A DNA stretch of 64,000 nt from Blattamonas nauphoetae (GCA_033064195.1 JARBJD010000142.1:116263-180262); one strand, 5' to 3'. Positions 1 to 12,400 are shown, counted from the first letter of the stretch. A program made the numbers and translations. Notes: generated from the letters alone by a model not told the origin.

Positions 1-181
1 TGATCTTCGTGAGAAACGTGAGAATCAGCGAGGGTTGATCAGCTCATGAAGAAGAGCAGATCTGAACTAATGCATCAAAAGAGATTGAGAATGCTTCTGA
101 CGCAATGGAGAAACAAAAAAACGAGAAAAGTGCAAAAATATACAAGATGAACAGAAAAAGTTAAAAAATGAAAGTTCAAGT

Positions 182-2257
182 TCAACTTGGGTGTCCATCG
201 ATGTCGGTCAGAAGTGGCAAATGGACATCTGCGAAGAAGTTGTGTGAGGAATGGCAGTATGGGGAATCGAATCTGTGTGCTCGCTTCTGTGGTGGAGTCG
301 GGAGACAGTTAGATTCGAGAAAAGATGATGATTTTGGTGTTTTGCCAATTGTCGGATGATTCTGACGCTGATCTCCCTTTCCTTTCACTTTTCCCAAAGT
401 TCCCTCCCGCTGAGCCCTCTGAAACGACCCAAGTTCCGTCCTGACGAACAGTGGGGGTTGTTTGAGAATTGGTGATGATTGGCTCGTCTGCAATGGAGTG
501 GAGTCGGACGAGAATGGCACTCCTTTCCCCCTCACCTCTGAAGCGCGTCGCGATGGGCTTGAACTGCGAATATTCGGGCTAATTAGGGAATTTCTGTGGA
601 ATTTGTGGGGGACGATTGGAGTGCTTGGTGATATGGTGAGTCGGCAGGGGTGGACTTCGGATCGTTTTGGTTCTTGAAGATCAGAAACAGGAAGGCGTTC
701 TTCGGTCAGGAAATTGGCTGGTTTCATCTTTTTCAGCTCTGAAAGGCTTTTTCGCAGAATATTTGGGCCTTTCAGAGCGGTTGGGGTGACTTGGAGAGAT
801 CGTCGATGTCTGCTTGCTCTAATCTGCATAGAATTAGAGAATTCGGGCAAAACAGGAGAAGATGGATGCGATACAGTCGGTATCGGCGAAGCATTCGAAG
901 AAAACAATGATGGGAGTGGGATCATGGATCGCTTTGGTGAAAGTAGTGGGGATGTTGATGTTGGGCCTCCAGGAACGAGGGACCATGACAAATGCTGCGA
1001 GATGTGGAGAATAGGAGTTGTTAGGCTTCTATTCATCAGATTTTGGTTGGAATTATCAAATGTGTGGGAGGGATCCATGTCGCTTGGTGATCTTGACGGT
1101 ATTCCTTCTGGAAGGCCAGATAGAGACGTATCGAGTGTTGGGAGAATTTTGGAGGACACGGGAGGAGTGTCCATTGGGACAGGAGAGAATAGTTCACTGC
1201 ACGATTCTGAGAAAGGATTTTGTTGCGGACGCTCCGACGAGGCGATGACAGACAGCTGATTGTTTGGAGAGGGTCCACAAAGAACAACTGTGTGTGTGCA
1301 CAAATTTTCGGTCCATTCGAATTTGTAAGTGTCCAGGAAGTGCTGTTCCGACGAGAACAGGTCGCTCCCAAAACTCGTCTTTGCCAGCCTGTCCATGCTC
1401 CCCAGCTCCAACAGCAGCCTCCGAAGGTACCCGTACGGCGGTTCCGCTTCAAACGGCGTCGCCAAAAGGCAGTTCACGAAACTGGCGAGAGGAAGAGGAA
1501 GGTAGGCAAGAGACTCGACAGGCACGCTCAGCTTCCTGCTCCCAATCTTCGCATACTTCTTCCGGTCTGTCGACGCTGTGATCCCCATCCACGGAAGACG
1601 ACCCCCGCTCAACAGAAACACAATCACGTTGAACAGACTCAGCAGGTCGTCCTTCCGCCCTTGCTCCATCCCCAAATGCGCTGCAAACGACGCATACCGC
1701 GGCGTCCCAATCATCTGCTTCCCCGTCCGGAATTTGATGTGCGTCCCTTCTGATTCACGTCCAAATCGCTTCGACAGCCCAAAGTCAATCAGAAACAGTT
1801 CTTGGCTTGTCTCGTCCCGCGAAAACATGAAATTCTCCGGTTTGATGTCCCGGTGCAGGTATCCCAGGCTGTGCAGTCGTTCCAGCAGAGTCACTGCTTG
1901 GATCGAAATGTGAGCCAATGTCGCCATTGAGAATTCTCTTCCATTTCTTTCCCAGAGTTCTTCAACTGTTGGGCCAAGACGAGTCATTACAAGGAAATTG
2001 TGGGTCTCTGTGTGACAGTAGCTGTATGCTGATGGAAATCCCTGATGCACTTGGAGCTGCTTCATGATCCGATATTCATATTTGAGGAACGAATCAGGCG
2101 TATTTGGCTCAACCTTGACTGCAAGTTCTTTTCCCGTGTGTAGTTCTGTACAACGAAAGATGGTGCCAAAAGATCCTTGACCAATGCAACACGAAGAATG
2201 GATGTGAAAACAATTGTCAAGGATAGATGGCAGAACAGAAGGCACAAATATGCTCAT
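182..2257 (-). CDS. Casein kinase 1 family Ser/Thr protein kinase with long Ser/Pro-rich tail
   Basis: A single uninterrupted frame of 691 residues starts at an ATG. The kinase domain covers about residues 16-310. Visible motifs are the glycine loop GQGSFG (26-31), the ATP lysine in AVKVE (K48), the catalytic loop HRDIKPEN (135-142), the metal-binding DFG (158-160), and GTPRYASFAAHLG (184-196), which takes the place of the APE motif. That last motif, together with LGMEQGRKDDLLSL, is typical of the CK1 group. Such kinases phosphorylate acidic or primed Ser/Thr sites in cytoplasm and nucleus. All catalytic residues are present, so activity is expected. Residues from about 330 to the end are low-complexity, rich in Ser and Pro with several basic patches, and probably disordered and regulatory. 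The absence of introns is unusual beside its intron-rich neighbours. The subfamily (tau-tubulin kinase-like or CK1-like) cannot be settled by eye. Confidence 0.9.
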   Translation of the reverse strand: MSIFVPSVLPSILDNCFHIHSSCCIGQGSFGTIFRCTELHTGKELAVKVEPNTPDSFLKYEYRIMKQLQVHQGFPSAYSYCHTETHNFLVMTRLGPTVEELWERNGREFSMATLAHISIQAVTLLERLHSLGYLHRDIKPENFMFSRDETSQELFLIDFGLSKRFGRESEGTHIKFRTGKQMIGTPRYASFAAHLGMEQGRKDDLLSLFNVIVFLLSGGRLPWMGITASTDRKKYAKIGSRKLSVPVESLAYLPLPLASFVNCLLATPFEAEPPYGYLRRLLLELGSMDRLAKTSFGSDLFSSEQHFLDTYKFEWTENLCTHTVVLCGPSPNNQLSVIASSERPQQNPFSESCSELFSPVPMDTPPVSSKILPTLDTSLSGLPEGIPSRSPSDMDPSHTFDNSNQNLMNRSLTTPILHISQHLSWSLVPGGPTSTSPLLSPKRSMIPLPSLFSSNASPIPTVSHPSSPVLPEFSNSMQIRASRHRRSLQVTPTALKGPNILRKSLSELKKMKPANFLTEERLPVSDLQEPKRSEVHPCRLTISPSTPIVPHKFHRNSLISPNIRSSSPSRRASEVRGKGVPFSSDSTPLQTSQSSPILKQPPLFVRTELGSFQRAQREGTLGKVKGKGDQRQNHPTIGKTPKSSSFLESNCLPTPPQKRAHRFDSPYCHSSHNFFADVHLPLLTDIDGHPS

Positions 2258-2311
2258 CAGGCAAGAATGAAGAGGGGACCGAGCCTAGCGGAACGGCACC
2301 AGTTTCGATAG

Positions 2312-2809
2312 GAGAAAGAATGGATCGATCAACGTCTCAACAATGGTGTCCTGTTTCAACAGATTGTATTATCATCCCCAACTTTCATTGACGATGTAAT
2401 TCACTCAACTAGACAGATCAGGAAGATCGAAAAAGTGGTAACCTCACCAGATGTCATTAACCCAAACAGAGCCTATAACCCACTTCCAGATGATAAATTG
2501 GAGAATCTTGTGGCAGGTGTGGAGTCGCTTCTTTTCAAGGATTGTACACAACAATAGAAGTTTTTGGACAGACTACGATTGCCACCATTATTCACTTTCA
2601 AAGAATTGGGCGATTTGATTGATTTTGAACTTCAGAACAGCATTGATATTCATTCATCTCTTCATTTTCATGACATTCCAACAGAGAATTCGTGCATTGT
2701 GCAGGTATTGAGACGGTCGGCCTCATACAACGAACAATGGGATGATCAACCTTCCATCTCGCAATGGGAAACAAATCATCTCGTTCGAAAATGGTTTCTG
2801 ATACCTCTT
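2312..2809 (+). pseudogene. Degraded coding fragment of unknown function
   Basis: One frame reads about 165 codons of protein-like sequence broken by a single TAG near 2556. Before it come segments such as EWIDQRLNNGVLFQQIVL and DDKLENLVAGVESLLFKD. After it comes DRLRLPPLFTFKELGDLIDF. The composition resembles the local helical-repeat genes. No start or splice site that would bypass the stop is evident, and the fragment runs in another frame into the start of the gene at 2764. I read it as the remains of an older copy. Other genes here end in TAG, so reassignment of that codon to glutamine is unlikely. Confidence 0.35.
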
Positions 2810-3831
2810 TGACACCTTCACGAAAACAACGTCCGTCTGTCAACAAAATGCATCAACCATTCCTCAAGATCCGTGAGTGTTCAAAATTGAAGTTTCAGGA
2901 TCAATCGACACTTTTCTGCTCGCTTGTTGCACTTGTCAAAGATGAATACCCATTTGACAAAGCCCTTGAAGACAAGGCTGTCCAATTTTTGAAGAGCCTC
3001 GAACCAAACAGCCTCAACGAAAAACTTGCAGGGAAACTCGTCACAGATCTCGTTCCCTCTTCCACAGACTCGCCTTCTGATTTTGTTGGAAGTATTCTCA
3101 CTCTTTTGTCATCTCCGTACTCGACTGTGGTTGCAGCAACGTTGTCGTTACTTTTGGAAACAACACGATTTTTATCGCCTGCTGATCGATGTCGTCTTGT
3201 GGAATCGGATCTCATTCACAATGTGCTAGCGGCTGTCCAACCTCACACACTTCAAATATCAGGAAATGAAAAGATAATTCATTGTCTCATCAAAATCATT
3301 GACAGCGCTCTCCTCCTCGCTTTTCCTGTGTATCTCTCGGTACTCGCCATCACGACTACAATCGACTCATGGAACTATCAAGAAATATTCTTTCAGAAAG
3401 TTGTGATCTCATCGTCTCAATTTCTCATATTTCTGATCACAAATCGGCACACCCTCTTTGGACTCTTGGCTGATTCATTCACATATCTTTTGGGCACATT
3501 CATTCGAATAAGTCCATTTCATCGTCCGACATTGGAGTTTGTTCTTGCATCTCCGATTGTGATGACATTCTCAAGTTGTCTCTCGCTCGTCGGCCACTAT
3601 TTCCAAAATTGGATGGTTCTCTGCGATCTGAACACTTCGCTGACAGAATGGGGATATGAAGGCCCAAAAGTTGTTAAATCCGGAAAACTGATGATCAAAG
3701 CTCTGTTTTCGGAGGGTTTCGAATCTTCACTCGAACAACTATTGATTCGGAAAAACGGACTTGAACAGGAAGGTTATTTAAACTGTGTCTCAATCATGCT
3801 ATTTCTGGGATCGAATGCAAGCAGATGCTAA
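2764..3831 (+). CDS. Helical-repeat (ARM/HEAT-like) family protein, C-terminally truncated member
   Basis: An open frame of 355 residues starts at an ATG. It begins MGNKSSRSK and, after about residue 35, consists of leucine-rich helical pairs with the spacing of ARM/HEAT repeats, for example LVALVKDEYPFDKALEDKAVQFLKS and SILTLLSSPYSTVVAATLSLLLE. No catalytic motif is visible. It resembles the N-terminal and middle parts of the proteins encoded at 13,162-14,710 and 23,885-26,078. It stops before the charged C-terminal module those two share (RDED-type segment followed by an EDxLE segment), so it is a shortened paralogue or a decaying copy. The family has no name I recognise. A scaffold role is only inferred from the fold. 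Confidence 0.6.
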   Translation: MGNKSSRSKMVSDTSLTPSRKQRPSVNKMHQPFLKIRECSKLKFQDQSTLFCSLVALVKDEYPFDKALEDKAVQFLKSLEPNSLNEKLAGKLVTDLVPSSTDSPSDFVGSILTLLSSPYSTVVAATLSLLLETTRFLSPADRCRLVESDLIHNVLAAVQPHTLQISGNEKIIHCLIKIIDSALLLAFPVYLSVLAITTTIDSWNYQEIFFQKVVISSSQFLIFLITNRHTLFGLLADSFTYLLGTFIRISPFHRPTLEFVLASPIVMTFSSCLSLVGHYFQNWMVLCDLNTSLTEWGYEGPKVVKSGKLMIKALFSEGFESSLEQLLIRKNGLEQEGYLNCVSIMLFLGSNASRC

Positions 3832-4177
3832 AGCATCAGATCTCCACTTCGGAGTCCAACTTGTCTCTCTCTTTCCCTCTTCATCCATCTCATCTAATTC
3901 GATATTTAAAATTAATTGTTTATGATTGTTCACTCACCACCCAGTTTATCTGATTGGTCCTCCACTTCTTGACGATGAATGGGTTGATACGCCCAATTTC
4001 ATTTATTCGAGTGAAATTTCCACATTGTCACTGAAGATCAGGACGAAGGAACGATTAAGACTGATGTGGAATCAGAGGAGCTAAAACGAAAGAGACAGAG
4101 ATTCTTGTAGATGATAAAGAAAAGAAGGGGGTTGATCAATATTCTTGTTTCTCCATCTTGATATCTCCTTATCTGCA
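3832..4177 (+). other. Intergenic, no gene seen
   Basis: The stretch is A/T-richer than its flanks, with stop codons in all frames and no repeat or RNA signal that I can see. It presumably holds the 3' end of the upstream gene and the promoter of the next. Confidence 0.4.
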
Positions 4178-4948
4178 ATGACGAGGGAGTCTTTTGGCAG
4201 GTTATATCGTGCCTATTGTGACGAAATTCCTGATAACGAATCAAAGTATCTCCGTGGACTCTTCGAGTCTCGATTTCTCAATATGCCAGTCTGTTGGTAC
4301 GGATATGTTGAAGAAAAGACCGATTACCACGCTGTATTTCTCATGGACTTCGGTGATCCCCATGATCAACCGGGAGTTCTTGTCACCCTCCCTCAGGGTC
4401 CGGAGGATCCACAAGGATTCGTCGTTGGGAATTTCTGCTATTTCGGAGGTATCTTAACAGGATTTTCGAGCAACATGTGTCAAAATCACTCAGAATATTC
4501 TGTGACACTTGAATCAAATATTGACGCAACATACCCCTTAAATCCCATCGACCAGAATTTCACATTCAAACAATACGTCGAGTATTTTGGAACATTGGAT
4601 TCCTCTCCGTTTCAAAGCAAATATGAGAAATATTGGAAAGAAACTCCAATCGACGTCATCGGCCGTTTTCAATCAGGATTCGATCCCGAGGAACGATTTC
4701 ACAGATATCAGTTTGTTATCGAGCGTCCGAGCAGACCCCTAAATTATGTTCACATTTGGCGTGACAAGATTTCTGTTCGTGTACCCATTAGTCAATCAGG
4801 AGAGATCCAGCGATACATCACAGAAAACAGACGCCTGGAGATTATAGTAGTGCCTTACTCTCGAGATGGATCCCTTCACACATTCAATCTCATCCAAATT
4901 GTTCCACCTCGATTTCCAGTTCCGATTTCTATGCGTGGATCAATTTGA
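4178..4948 (+). CDS. Hypothetical protein, 256 residues
   Basis: The first ATG in the frame is at 4178 (MTRESFGRLY); upstream the same frame has only a TTG. The protein is soluble-looking and of mixed charge, without signal peptide, membrane helix or repeats. Aromatic, beta-prone segments such as VCWYGYVEEKTDYHAVFLMDFGD and LEIIVVPYSRDGSLHTFNLIQIV suggest a globular beta-rich fold. I do not recognise a family. It lies on the same strand as its neighbours and has no visible introns. Confidence 0.6.
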   Translation: MTRESFGRLYRAYCDEIPDNESKYLRGLFESRFLNMPVCWYGYVEEKTDYHAVFLMDFGDPHDQPGVLVTLPQGPEDPQGFVVGNFCYFGGILTGFSSNMCQNHSEYSVTLESNIDATYPLNPIDQNFTFKQYVEYFGTLDSSPFQSKYEKYWKETPIDVIGRFQSGFDPEERFHRYQFVIERPSRPLNYVHIWRDKISVRVPISQSGEIQRYITENRRLEIIVVPYSRDGSLHTFNLIQIVPPRFPVPISMRGSI

Positions 4949-5288
4949 TGGTATGACGGGAGTGGAATACCGGGGATGATCTTCTGATTTCGGCAAAATC
5001 GACTTTTTTCTACCCTTTATCGACACATACACACTCGCTTTCATCATATTATTTCCAATGTATCCGTCCATGAATTCGAAAGAGAGCGAAAGTCATTGTT
5101 CTTGTGATTATGTCGAAGTTGTGGAAGTCAGTTCATTCTGGAATAGATTAACCTATTTTTTTTCGTTAGATCACGTTGTTTAAGTCTCCTTTATCGACGA
5201 TATGATCAAACTTTGTTGAATCAATTTGATCAAGCCAGTATTGTTTCTCGAACTCAAACAACGCCAACATTCGATAGAAACTAGCATT
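4949..5288 (+). other. Intergenic, no gene seen
   Basis: No open frame of note and no recognisable RNA or repeat. It contains a run of nine T near 5155 and otherwise ordinary A/T-rich spacer. Confidence 0.4.
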
Positions 5289-8200
5289 ATGGATCCGTAT
5301 TCTCCGTCATCAATATCCCTCAGTTGGGAGGATCTGCCCCCAGAAACTGAAGTTGAAAACACTCGCCTGATCAACCAACAAAACGTCCTGAATCCATCTT
5401 GCCTCCTTTTTGTTGGACCTAAACATCCGGATTTACCTAAAAAGCGAACACTCTCATATCGATACAAAACCTCCAACCAATTTCTTCGCTTGACGATCTT
5501 CCGAACATCTTCAGAAAAAAATCATTTCACTATTACTCAGGATGTTTGTGGATTTATCCTTCACTTTCCATCAGCATTTTCTTATGATGTTTGTGTCCTC
5601 AGTGATTGGAGCACATTCACGGTATTTCTACCTCAATCCCGAAACTCCACTTTCGTTGTCAGCTCTTTTCGTCAATCTGGAGACAATGGCTGTTCATGTT
5701 GGTACGAATCATTCGCAGTCATTCTTCTTTTAGATCCATTGTCAACATCATGTTCACATTCGGGGTCTCAGTATGCTACGTTTTACACAATTAACAATGA
5801 CCACTTTTCAGGACTTATTCGTTCTCGAATGATGTTGCAGCCATCTCCGCTTTCTTCCACTCCTGGATTACATCCTTGATGGATCTTGGTTTATTTGAAC
5901 AACCTCAACCAACCCCTCCCATCACCCAACTCTTCACTGGCTTTCTTTCAGATTGTGTGAGGAAATTGGTCGAAAACAAGATTTTTAAATTCCCTTCATC
6001 AAACAACTACGACATTGAGTCTCAGATTATTCGAATTATTCCTCCAGCTTCAACTAAATCGATCATCGAAAAGATGTTTGGAGGGTCAATTGGGCTCGAG
6101 ATGATGAATTTGATGATCACACTCATCGCAGAAGGTCATCTTATTCCACTCACTTCTGACATTCATGCAATTCAAACAGGAATGATGCCATTCGCTGTCG
6201 GATTTGTCGATCTTTTTCAAACTATCATGACCAAATACGAAAATGGGCGAATTACCAAATTTGTGGATGTTCTTTCTGATCTCTCCAGTGAGTCATCCGA
6301 TTCGGTTTGTTTTATTGTGTTCCGAGTTAGTCTTTTTGTAGATTCGTGATCTCACGTTTCTGAGCAAGCCGTGTTTCTCATCAACTCTGAAAAAAATCAC
6401 CAAAAGATGTCAAAGAGTTCTGAACGAACCAGACACTCCCCCAACTCTGCCGCTTACGTCAAATGAGCAGCATAGTCCATCCTCACTCGTCTTCCGCGAA
6501 GTGAGTCATCTGTCATCAACACTCCTCAAATCAACTCTCGACTCATCCCAGAATCCCGCACCATCCTCGTTTGGAAACATCACCATCAAAACACTCGAAT
6601 CAGAAGACACACATCTCTCCACACAAATGCCCTCTCCCCCATCACGCGATAGTGACTTTGATATCGAAATAACTTCAGAATCAACACTCTCTCCATCAGA
6701 GGACAGCAAGCAGACCTGTCTTCATCTTTTGGAGATGATGGAAGATCTCAGAAGGAGGCGAACAGAGGAACCCGAGGAAGAGTGGGATCTTCTCCAGTTT
6801 AAACGAATACTGGCAAGTCAGATGCAAATGTTACCATCTCCCTTCAACAGGTTTCATTTGGGCGTGGATGGTCCAGATATGGATCTGGAGTCACTTTTCG
6901 AAGAACTGGAAGAACACGAAATCGAGAATGATGGTCTCGATTTCCCCAATCTCGACGAGAGCAGTGAGGACTACTTTCAAAAATTGGTTCAATCACCATC
7001 CTTATTTGAGAAAGGGATAAGGATGATGAAAATATTCATGGAAGAACTGGATGGTCCATATTTGGAGATTCTCAAGCCCATGTTCGAACAAGTCTTCCCT
7101 GGCACTGAGACTTCCGATCAGCAATTGACACTGCCAACTTGGATGGAACAATATTCTCGAAGATTCGCACGACTAATGGCGAATGACGAGAAGACACGGC
7201 TTGACGAAGATCACGCTCGGAGCTCTCGTCCACATGGTGGACTGGATGAGACAGTTTACGAGTGTGTTCTTTCCCTCCCATTTATATTTTTAGTCTGATC
7301 GACGACAGCTCTCTCCTCGTTCATGTTCTTCAAAGTGAAAAGATGTTTGCTGAAAGGAAGAATCTGGACCATCTCCATGTCACTCCAAGATATGTCGAAA
7401 ATCTGGCTCAATTTCTCCTCTCAGACCGCGTTCTTGCCAGGCAGATGAGCAAAACGCAATTGTGTCGCCTGCTGGAATCCGGCTCCGAAGCGAACCTCGT
7501 CTGTCGAACACTCTTCCCACTCCTCCGCAGATCCTTCTTCGGTTCGAATGAAGAAGCTTGTTTTGTACTCACATGTGTTCTCGCTCAGGCGTTGAACTTG
7601 GAGCTATATGACACACTGATCAGGTCCAATTGGACAGATGCTGATTGGATTGCTCTCTTCTCCCATCGCTGGACTCTTCTTCAAGATTTGATCCCAGCGT
7701 CGGTGTTCATTCTTGCCATTCTGCTGCACTTAACGACGAATCACTACAACCTGTCTGTGTCGACAGCTTCTCTGCTCAGATCATTCAATCAAGCAAACAC
7801 TTTTGTTGACAGGTTTTCGTCCTTGAGAATTGGGTGTCATTTACTCGATCCCCCGTTCATGAATGTCCAGTTTCTCGCAATCCTATCCTTGGCCTGTTGT
7901 GGAGCAGAAAACAAAAAGATACCAGCAGCGGTAAATGCTGCTCTTTTCGAGGGTGAGCTGTCCTCCGACATTCATACTCTTATTCTCAACTTGTTGTCAC
8001 ATATCAACATCTTTGAACTCGATGGAGCCCAATTTCTCGCGTCCTTCCCTGTTGAATTCATTCTCGAAAAACTCTTCATCGAAATCCTCTCAAAACAACC
8101 TGATAATGTGGTTCTAAATCCCAGTTTAAATAATTCCCTTCTCTTCATCCCAAACACAGTCCCTTTCCTCGTCTCACTCCATCCCTACGTCATTCGTGGA

Positions 8201-9127
8201 TTGGGATCCATTCTCCTTCACTACTCACTCATCGACCTCTCTCTCCACAATCCAAAGTCCACAAGTGAAGTCGACACAACGAATGCATTCAGTTCTTTGT
8301 TATGGAACAAGTTATGTATTGTCATTGAATCACCACTCACAATTCCATGTTCCTTATTCCTCTTCTGTCCATCGACTCAGATCGTTGAGATGACAGCAAC
8401 TTTCTTCAACAGCATCGTCGTAGTTTGTCGTAATGATGTTGCTCTGAAGAAGGTGCTTCCATCCCTGTGGGAAGCAGTCTGTGCCTCCATCAACATCGCT
8501 TCTCTCTCATCACTTCTTCATCTTCTGAACTCTCTCCGTCGTCTCACCAAACGATTCAAACATTTGGACAGTGTCTCTCTTCCCGAAGTGTGGGCGACTT
8601 TCAGAGTGTGTCTCACACAACTCAGATTCCATCTCCCTCCGTTCGCCTTCATCACTCTCTTCGAAGCTGATGAGACGGAATGTTCAAAGCATCTTCTCGA
8701 CTATCAACTCTCAGAGAAGCGCATTCTGAAGAGAAACATCTCTGATTTGAATCAGTTTACTCGATCGTTGTATCTCCACGGTGTGCTTCATCTTTCTTCT
8801 CCTTCATTTCATCAGACACAAGCGTTGCTTTTTCCGTAAATGAAGAGACCTTGCAGACCATTCTATTTTGTCTCTTGTCTGTCCTTTTCCATCTGTTTCA
8901 TTCTCCTTTTCTTCAGATCGTCCATTCCAGCATTCAGAAGCACAGCTTTTGTGATTCTATCGAAGCTGTGTACATCAGACAATGTTGAGATGGTTCTTGA
9001 TCTGTGCCGATTGGGAGTCGTGGAGTGTGTGATGAAGGCTGTCGAGAGAAGTCGGAGTTTGGACGAGTACGAAATGGGAGTGTCGATTTTGGGATCAATT
9101 TTGCGAACACTCTCACTCTCTCAGTAG
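5289..9127 (+). CDS. Large helical-repeat-like protein, five exons, 1,215 residues, function unknown
   Basis: The ATG at 5289 opens MDPYSPSSIS. I place four introns at 5771-5811, 6305-6341, 7262-7293 and 8836-8916 (41, 37, 32 and 81 nt). Each starts GT and ends in a pyrimidine stretch plus AG, and each is needed to keep the frame open. Exon lengths total 3,648 nt, exactly 1,216 codons including the TAG stop. The N-terminal third is hydrophilic, with an acidic stretch (LESLFEELEEHEIEND). Residues from about 640 onward are leucine-rich helical pairs like ARM/HEAT repeats. No enzyme motif is visible. The gene at 15,794-23,538 encodes a relative with the same C-terminal end pattern (EYEMGVSILGSILR versus DYENGVCVIGILLR) and an intron at the matching place. 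A piece of the 6.3-6.8 kb part recurs at 40,041-40,515. Confidence 0.75.
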
Positions 9128-9404
9128 ATACACACGACGGTCGACTTCGATTTCTCAACACCGTTGGATAGATTACCGAGTGAGTGATGATTCGTCAGAT
9201 TTTTGACGAAAATCAAAATCTTGAGAATGATGAGGCACAGACATGGCGAAGAATAAAATGACTTCGCCATCTTTCATTGTCGTTCATATTAACTGATGTT
9301 CACAGCCTTCTGTGACTTCACTTCAGAAAGACTGAGATTATTCTGATCGGCCCGTTACTATAAATTTTCCTCCTCTCAATACGAGTTGCCATCGTCAGTG
9401 CTGA

Positions 9405-12400
9405 ATGTCAGAAGACTATGTCTCACTCCCCTCACCATTTTTTCATTTTTATGATTTCACATCTTCTCCACTCCACAACTCAGGATCTCCTCATCAAAGT
9501 GCTTCTCTATGGAGATTCTGATGTTGGAAAAACAGCGCTCTTTGACCGCTTTCTTGTATATTCTTCTACCGATCATATCCATTGTCCCTTTCTCTGATCA
9601 CCTTCATCTTTCTCAGACCGGAAACTTCCCTGAATCAACCGCCGGTACCATGGGTGTAGACTTTGTTTGAATTCACATTATGTCCATCCCATTCTTCCCA
9701 ACTTTGAAAATTCCATTTTTTCATCGTCTGCGTTCATGTTTCTTTTCTCAGGGAAACAAAACCATTCAAATCGACGCCCAAACAATCAAACTCCAATTGG
9801 TTTCCTCTTCTGAGTTCACTATTTTTTTCTGTGATGGTATGATTATTTTGCAGTGGGATACAAATGGACAAAAAAGATTTCGACAAATCACATCGGCATA
9901 TCTCAGAAGTGCAAAAGGAATACTTGTGATCTACGACGTCACCCGTCGGTATCTTTTCTTCCTTTTCATTGATATATCGTTCTCTACCCATCAGAAATTC
10001 ATTTGAATCTCTCTCCGAGTTGTTTAAGATGATTGATCAACGTGCACTACTGAGGTTACACAATTCATGGAATTTGGAACTTTCCTGCAAGATGACAAGA
10101 AAAATTGCGAACCTTTCTTCCAGCTTCGATTCGTGTCATGTCACCACTAGACCATAATAGTCGTCGAGATGTTGAGAATCGTCCGTGAGGAGGACTGGTC
10201 ATCAGATGTTGATCTCGCGTTTGAATCTGCGTTCGACTGTCAACCCGACGGAAATGGTCGTTTCAATGAGATGGAATTTTGCAGAGCGTGCTGACAACGA
10301 TATTGAACTGTAGTTTGTGGATGACGTGACTCGGTCTCGTAACAGGATGTGATGGTGGAAAGAGCAGATCAATCAATCCAATAATAAACAGAGTATCAAC
10401 AAGTTTCAAACAAAGTTCCAAATTCCCTGAGCCATGTAACCTCAGTAGAAAACTGTGTTGTTCTCTTGATTGGAAATAAATGTGACGATGAAACACTCAG
10501 AACAGTGTCGACTGAAGAAGGAAAAGTCTCATTCTCTTTGTGAAATACATCTTTTGTCTTCAGAGTTTCGCTGATTCCCGATCCATCAACTTTTTCGAAA
10601 TCAGCGCAAAAACCAACATCAACGTTGATCTGGCTTTTGAAACGTCTTTTTTCTCTTTATTCGCATGACCTGCCAGTTTGATTCGGGATATCCTTCAGAA
10701 GTTGGGACTCCCTCCAGAACGCACGCCTTCGCCGGAGCCTGTCCCTTCCCCAGAGCCGCAGCTGTCGTGGTGGAGCAGGAGACGAACTCGTCGACAAACT
10801 GAAGACAGCCAAGCGACACACCTTCCCCCACACTTAGCTACTCAGTCTCACGCAGCCCCTCAGACACACGATGCACCTCGTCCACTCTCCCTCGCCGTCC
10901 CTTCCGATACATCTGGCTCGACTAAGCCACAGACAGAACACACCCTCCTTCATCCTCCGCAAAGAAAGAAGGGGTCAGAAATCAGTGTCCCCGACTATTG
11001 TTCGTTTTTGTTCCCTCTCCTCATTCTCTTCCATCGTTGCTTTCTCGTCCTTCATTTACAGACATCTTCATTCGACCAATCAATTCTGGCGGATTTGGGA
11101 CAGTGGTTGAGATGGAAGACAAGCGAACGAAGGAACGTGTGGCAGGGAAGATGATCCAGTGCCTGACAGACAAACAATCAGAACGGATCGCACGCGAAGT
11201 TGGACGACTGAAGCGGTATCGCCATGCAGGGATTGTGAGTGTGAAGAAGATAGAGGAGATGGAGAACATGGGAGTGATTGTGATGGAGTTGGGGGAGAGG
11301 TCAGTTGGAGATTTGGTGAAAGAATGCAAAGCGCGCGATTCTCTTGTTCCTCGTGAAGTGTGTGCTTTCTTTGTCTCATTCTTATGCCTTCTTTGTCTGT
11401 TATTGTTCTCAGATTGTTTATCGGATCATGGTTGAGATCTCATCCGCTTTGTGTTTCATGCACAACCATCCGACAGAACGAGGATCGCATGGAGACGTGA
11501 AATTGGAGAACATTCTTCTTTTCGAGCACAGCCACGCTAAACTCTGTTTGAAGATTTTCATTCTTTTCATGTTGTGTTGCCATTCTTTCATCTTCGTACT
11601 TTCTCAACATGTTCTTTCTTCTTCTTCTTCTTCTTTAATTCTCGTTGTTCAGGTGATTTGGGGGCGATGGAGTCTGAAGACGTGAGCAGCTCACTTTCAG
11701 TGATGACTCACCTGTATGTGTCGCCGGAACGGTTGACAAGCGAGACAGGCCGAGCGACGCCAGAATCGGATGTTTGGTCGTTGGGGATTGTGCTTCACTG
11801 GCTTCTGTTTGGAGAACCGCCTTTCAAAAGTCAGACAGCGGCTCGATTGATTCAAGAGATTGGGTCGTTCAAGGCGACCGACATTGGGAACAGCTGCGGC
11901 GAAGAAGAGCGGAATCTTCTGATGCGAATTCTGGACCCTGTTTGTCAGCTGATCTTGTCTCGTCGTTCTCTCTTTTGTGATTGCTCATCTTTCATGTTCG
12001 TCGTTCCTCTTCTCGTGTTCTCGCAGGATCCAGTGAGTCGATTGACATCAAAACAACTCTCCCAATCAACACTATTCAGATGTCTTCTGAACATGAAAGA
12101 AGCGTTCTGGCGATTGTTTGATCAAAACGAGAAGGAATTGCTGGAAGAGAGACGAAGAACGATTGGGAAGTCGGACAACACACTCGCTGCCCTTCCATCT
12201 CTCATCTTCACCAAACAGACACACTTCTCAACGAATTGCACAACACTCACTCGAACAGACGTTGGAGGCGACAGAGACGGGGATGGGAGAACAAGCAGTG
12301 TCCTCATCGCCGACACATTCTCGTCTGGAGTCATTTCGGTCTCGCTCACCGTCCTCTCTCTGCCGCTGGGAAAGGGTGTGCTTCTTTCTTCGTGATTGTT

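Noticed and set aside
714-1753. Several plus-strand frames over 100 codons opposite the CK1 kinase
   Set aside because: They are antisense shadows of the kinase frame and its Ser/Pro-rich tail, with implausible protein composition.
2312-2809. TAG read as glutamine (alternative genetic code as in some oxymonads)
   Set aside because: Clear genes in the window end in TAG and TAA at natural ends, so the standard code applies.
5705-5736. A possible 32-nt intron in the first exon of the 1,215-residue gene
   Set aside because: Leaving it out creates a stop, while reading through keeps the frame and the total length correct.
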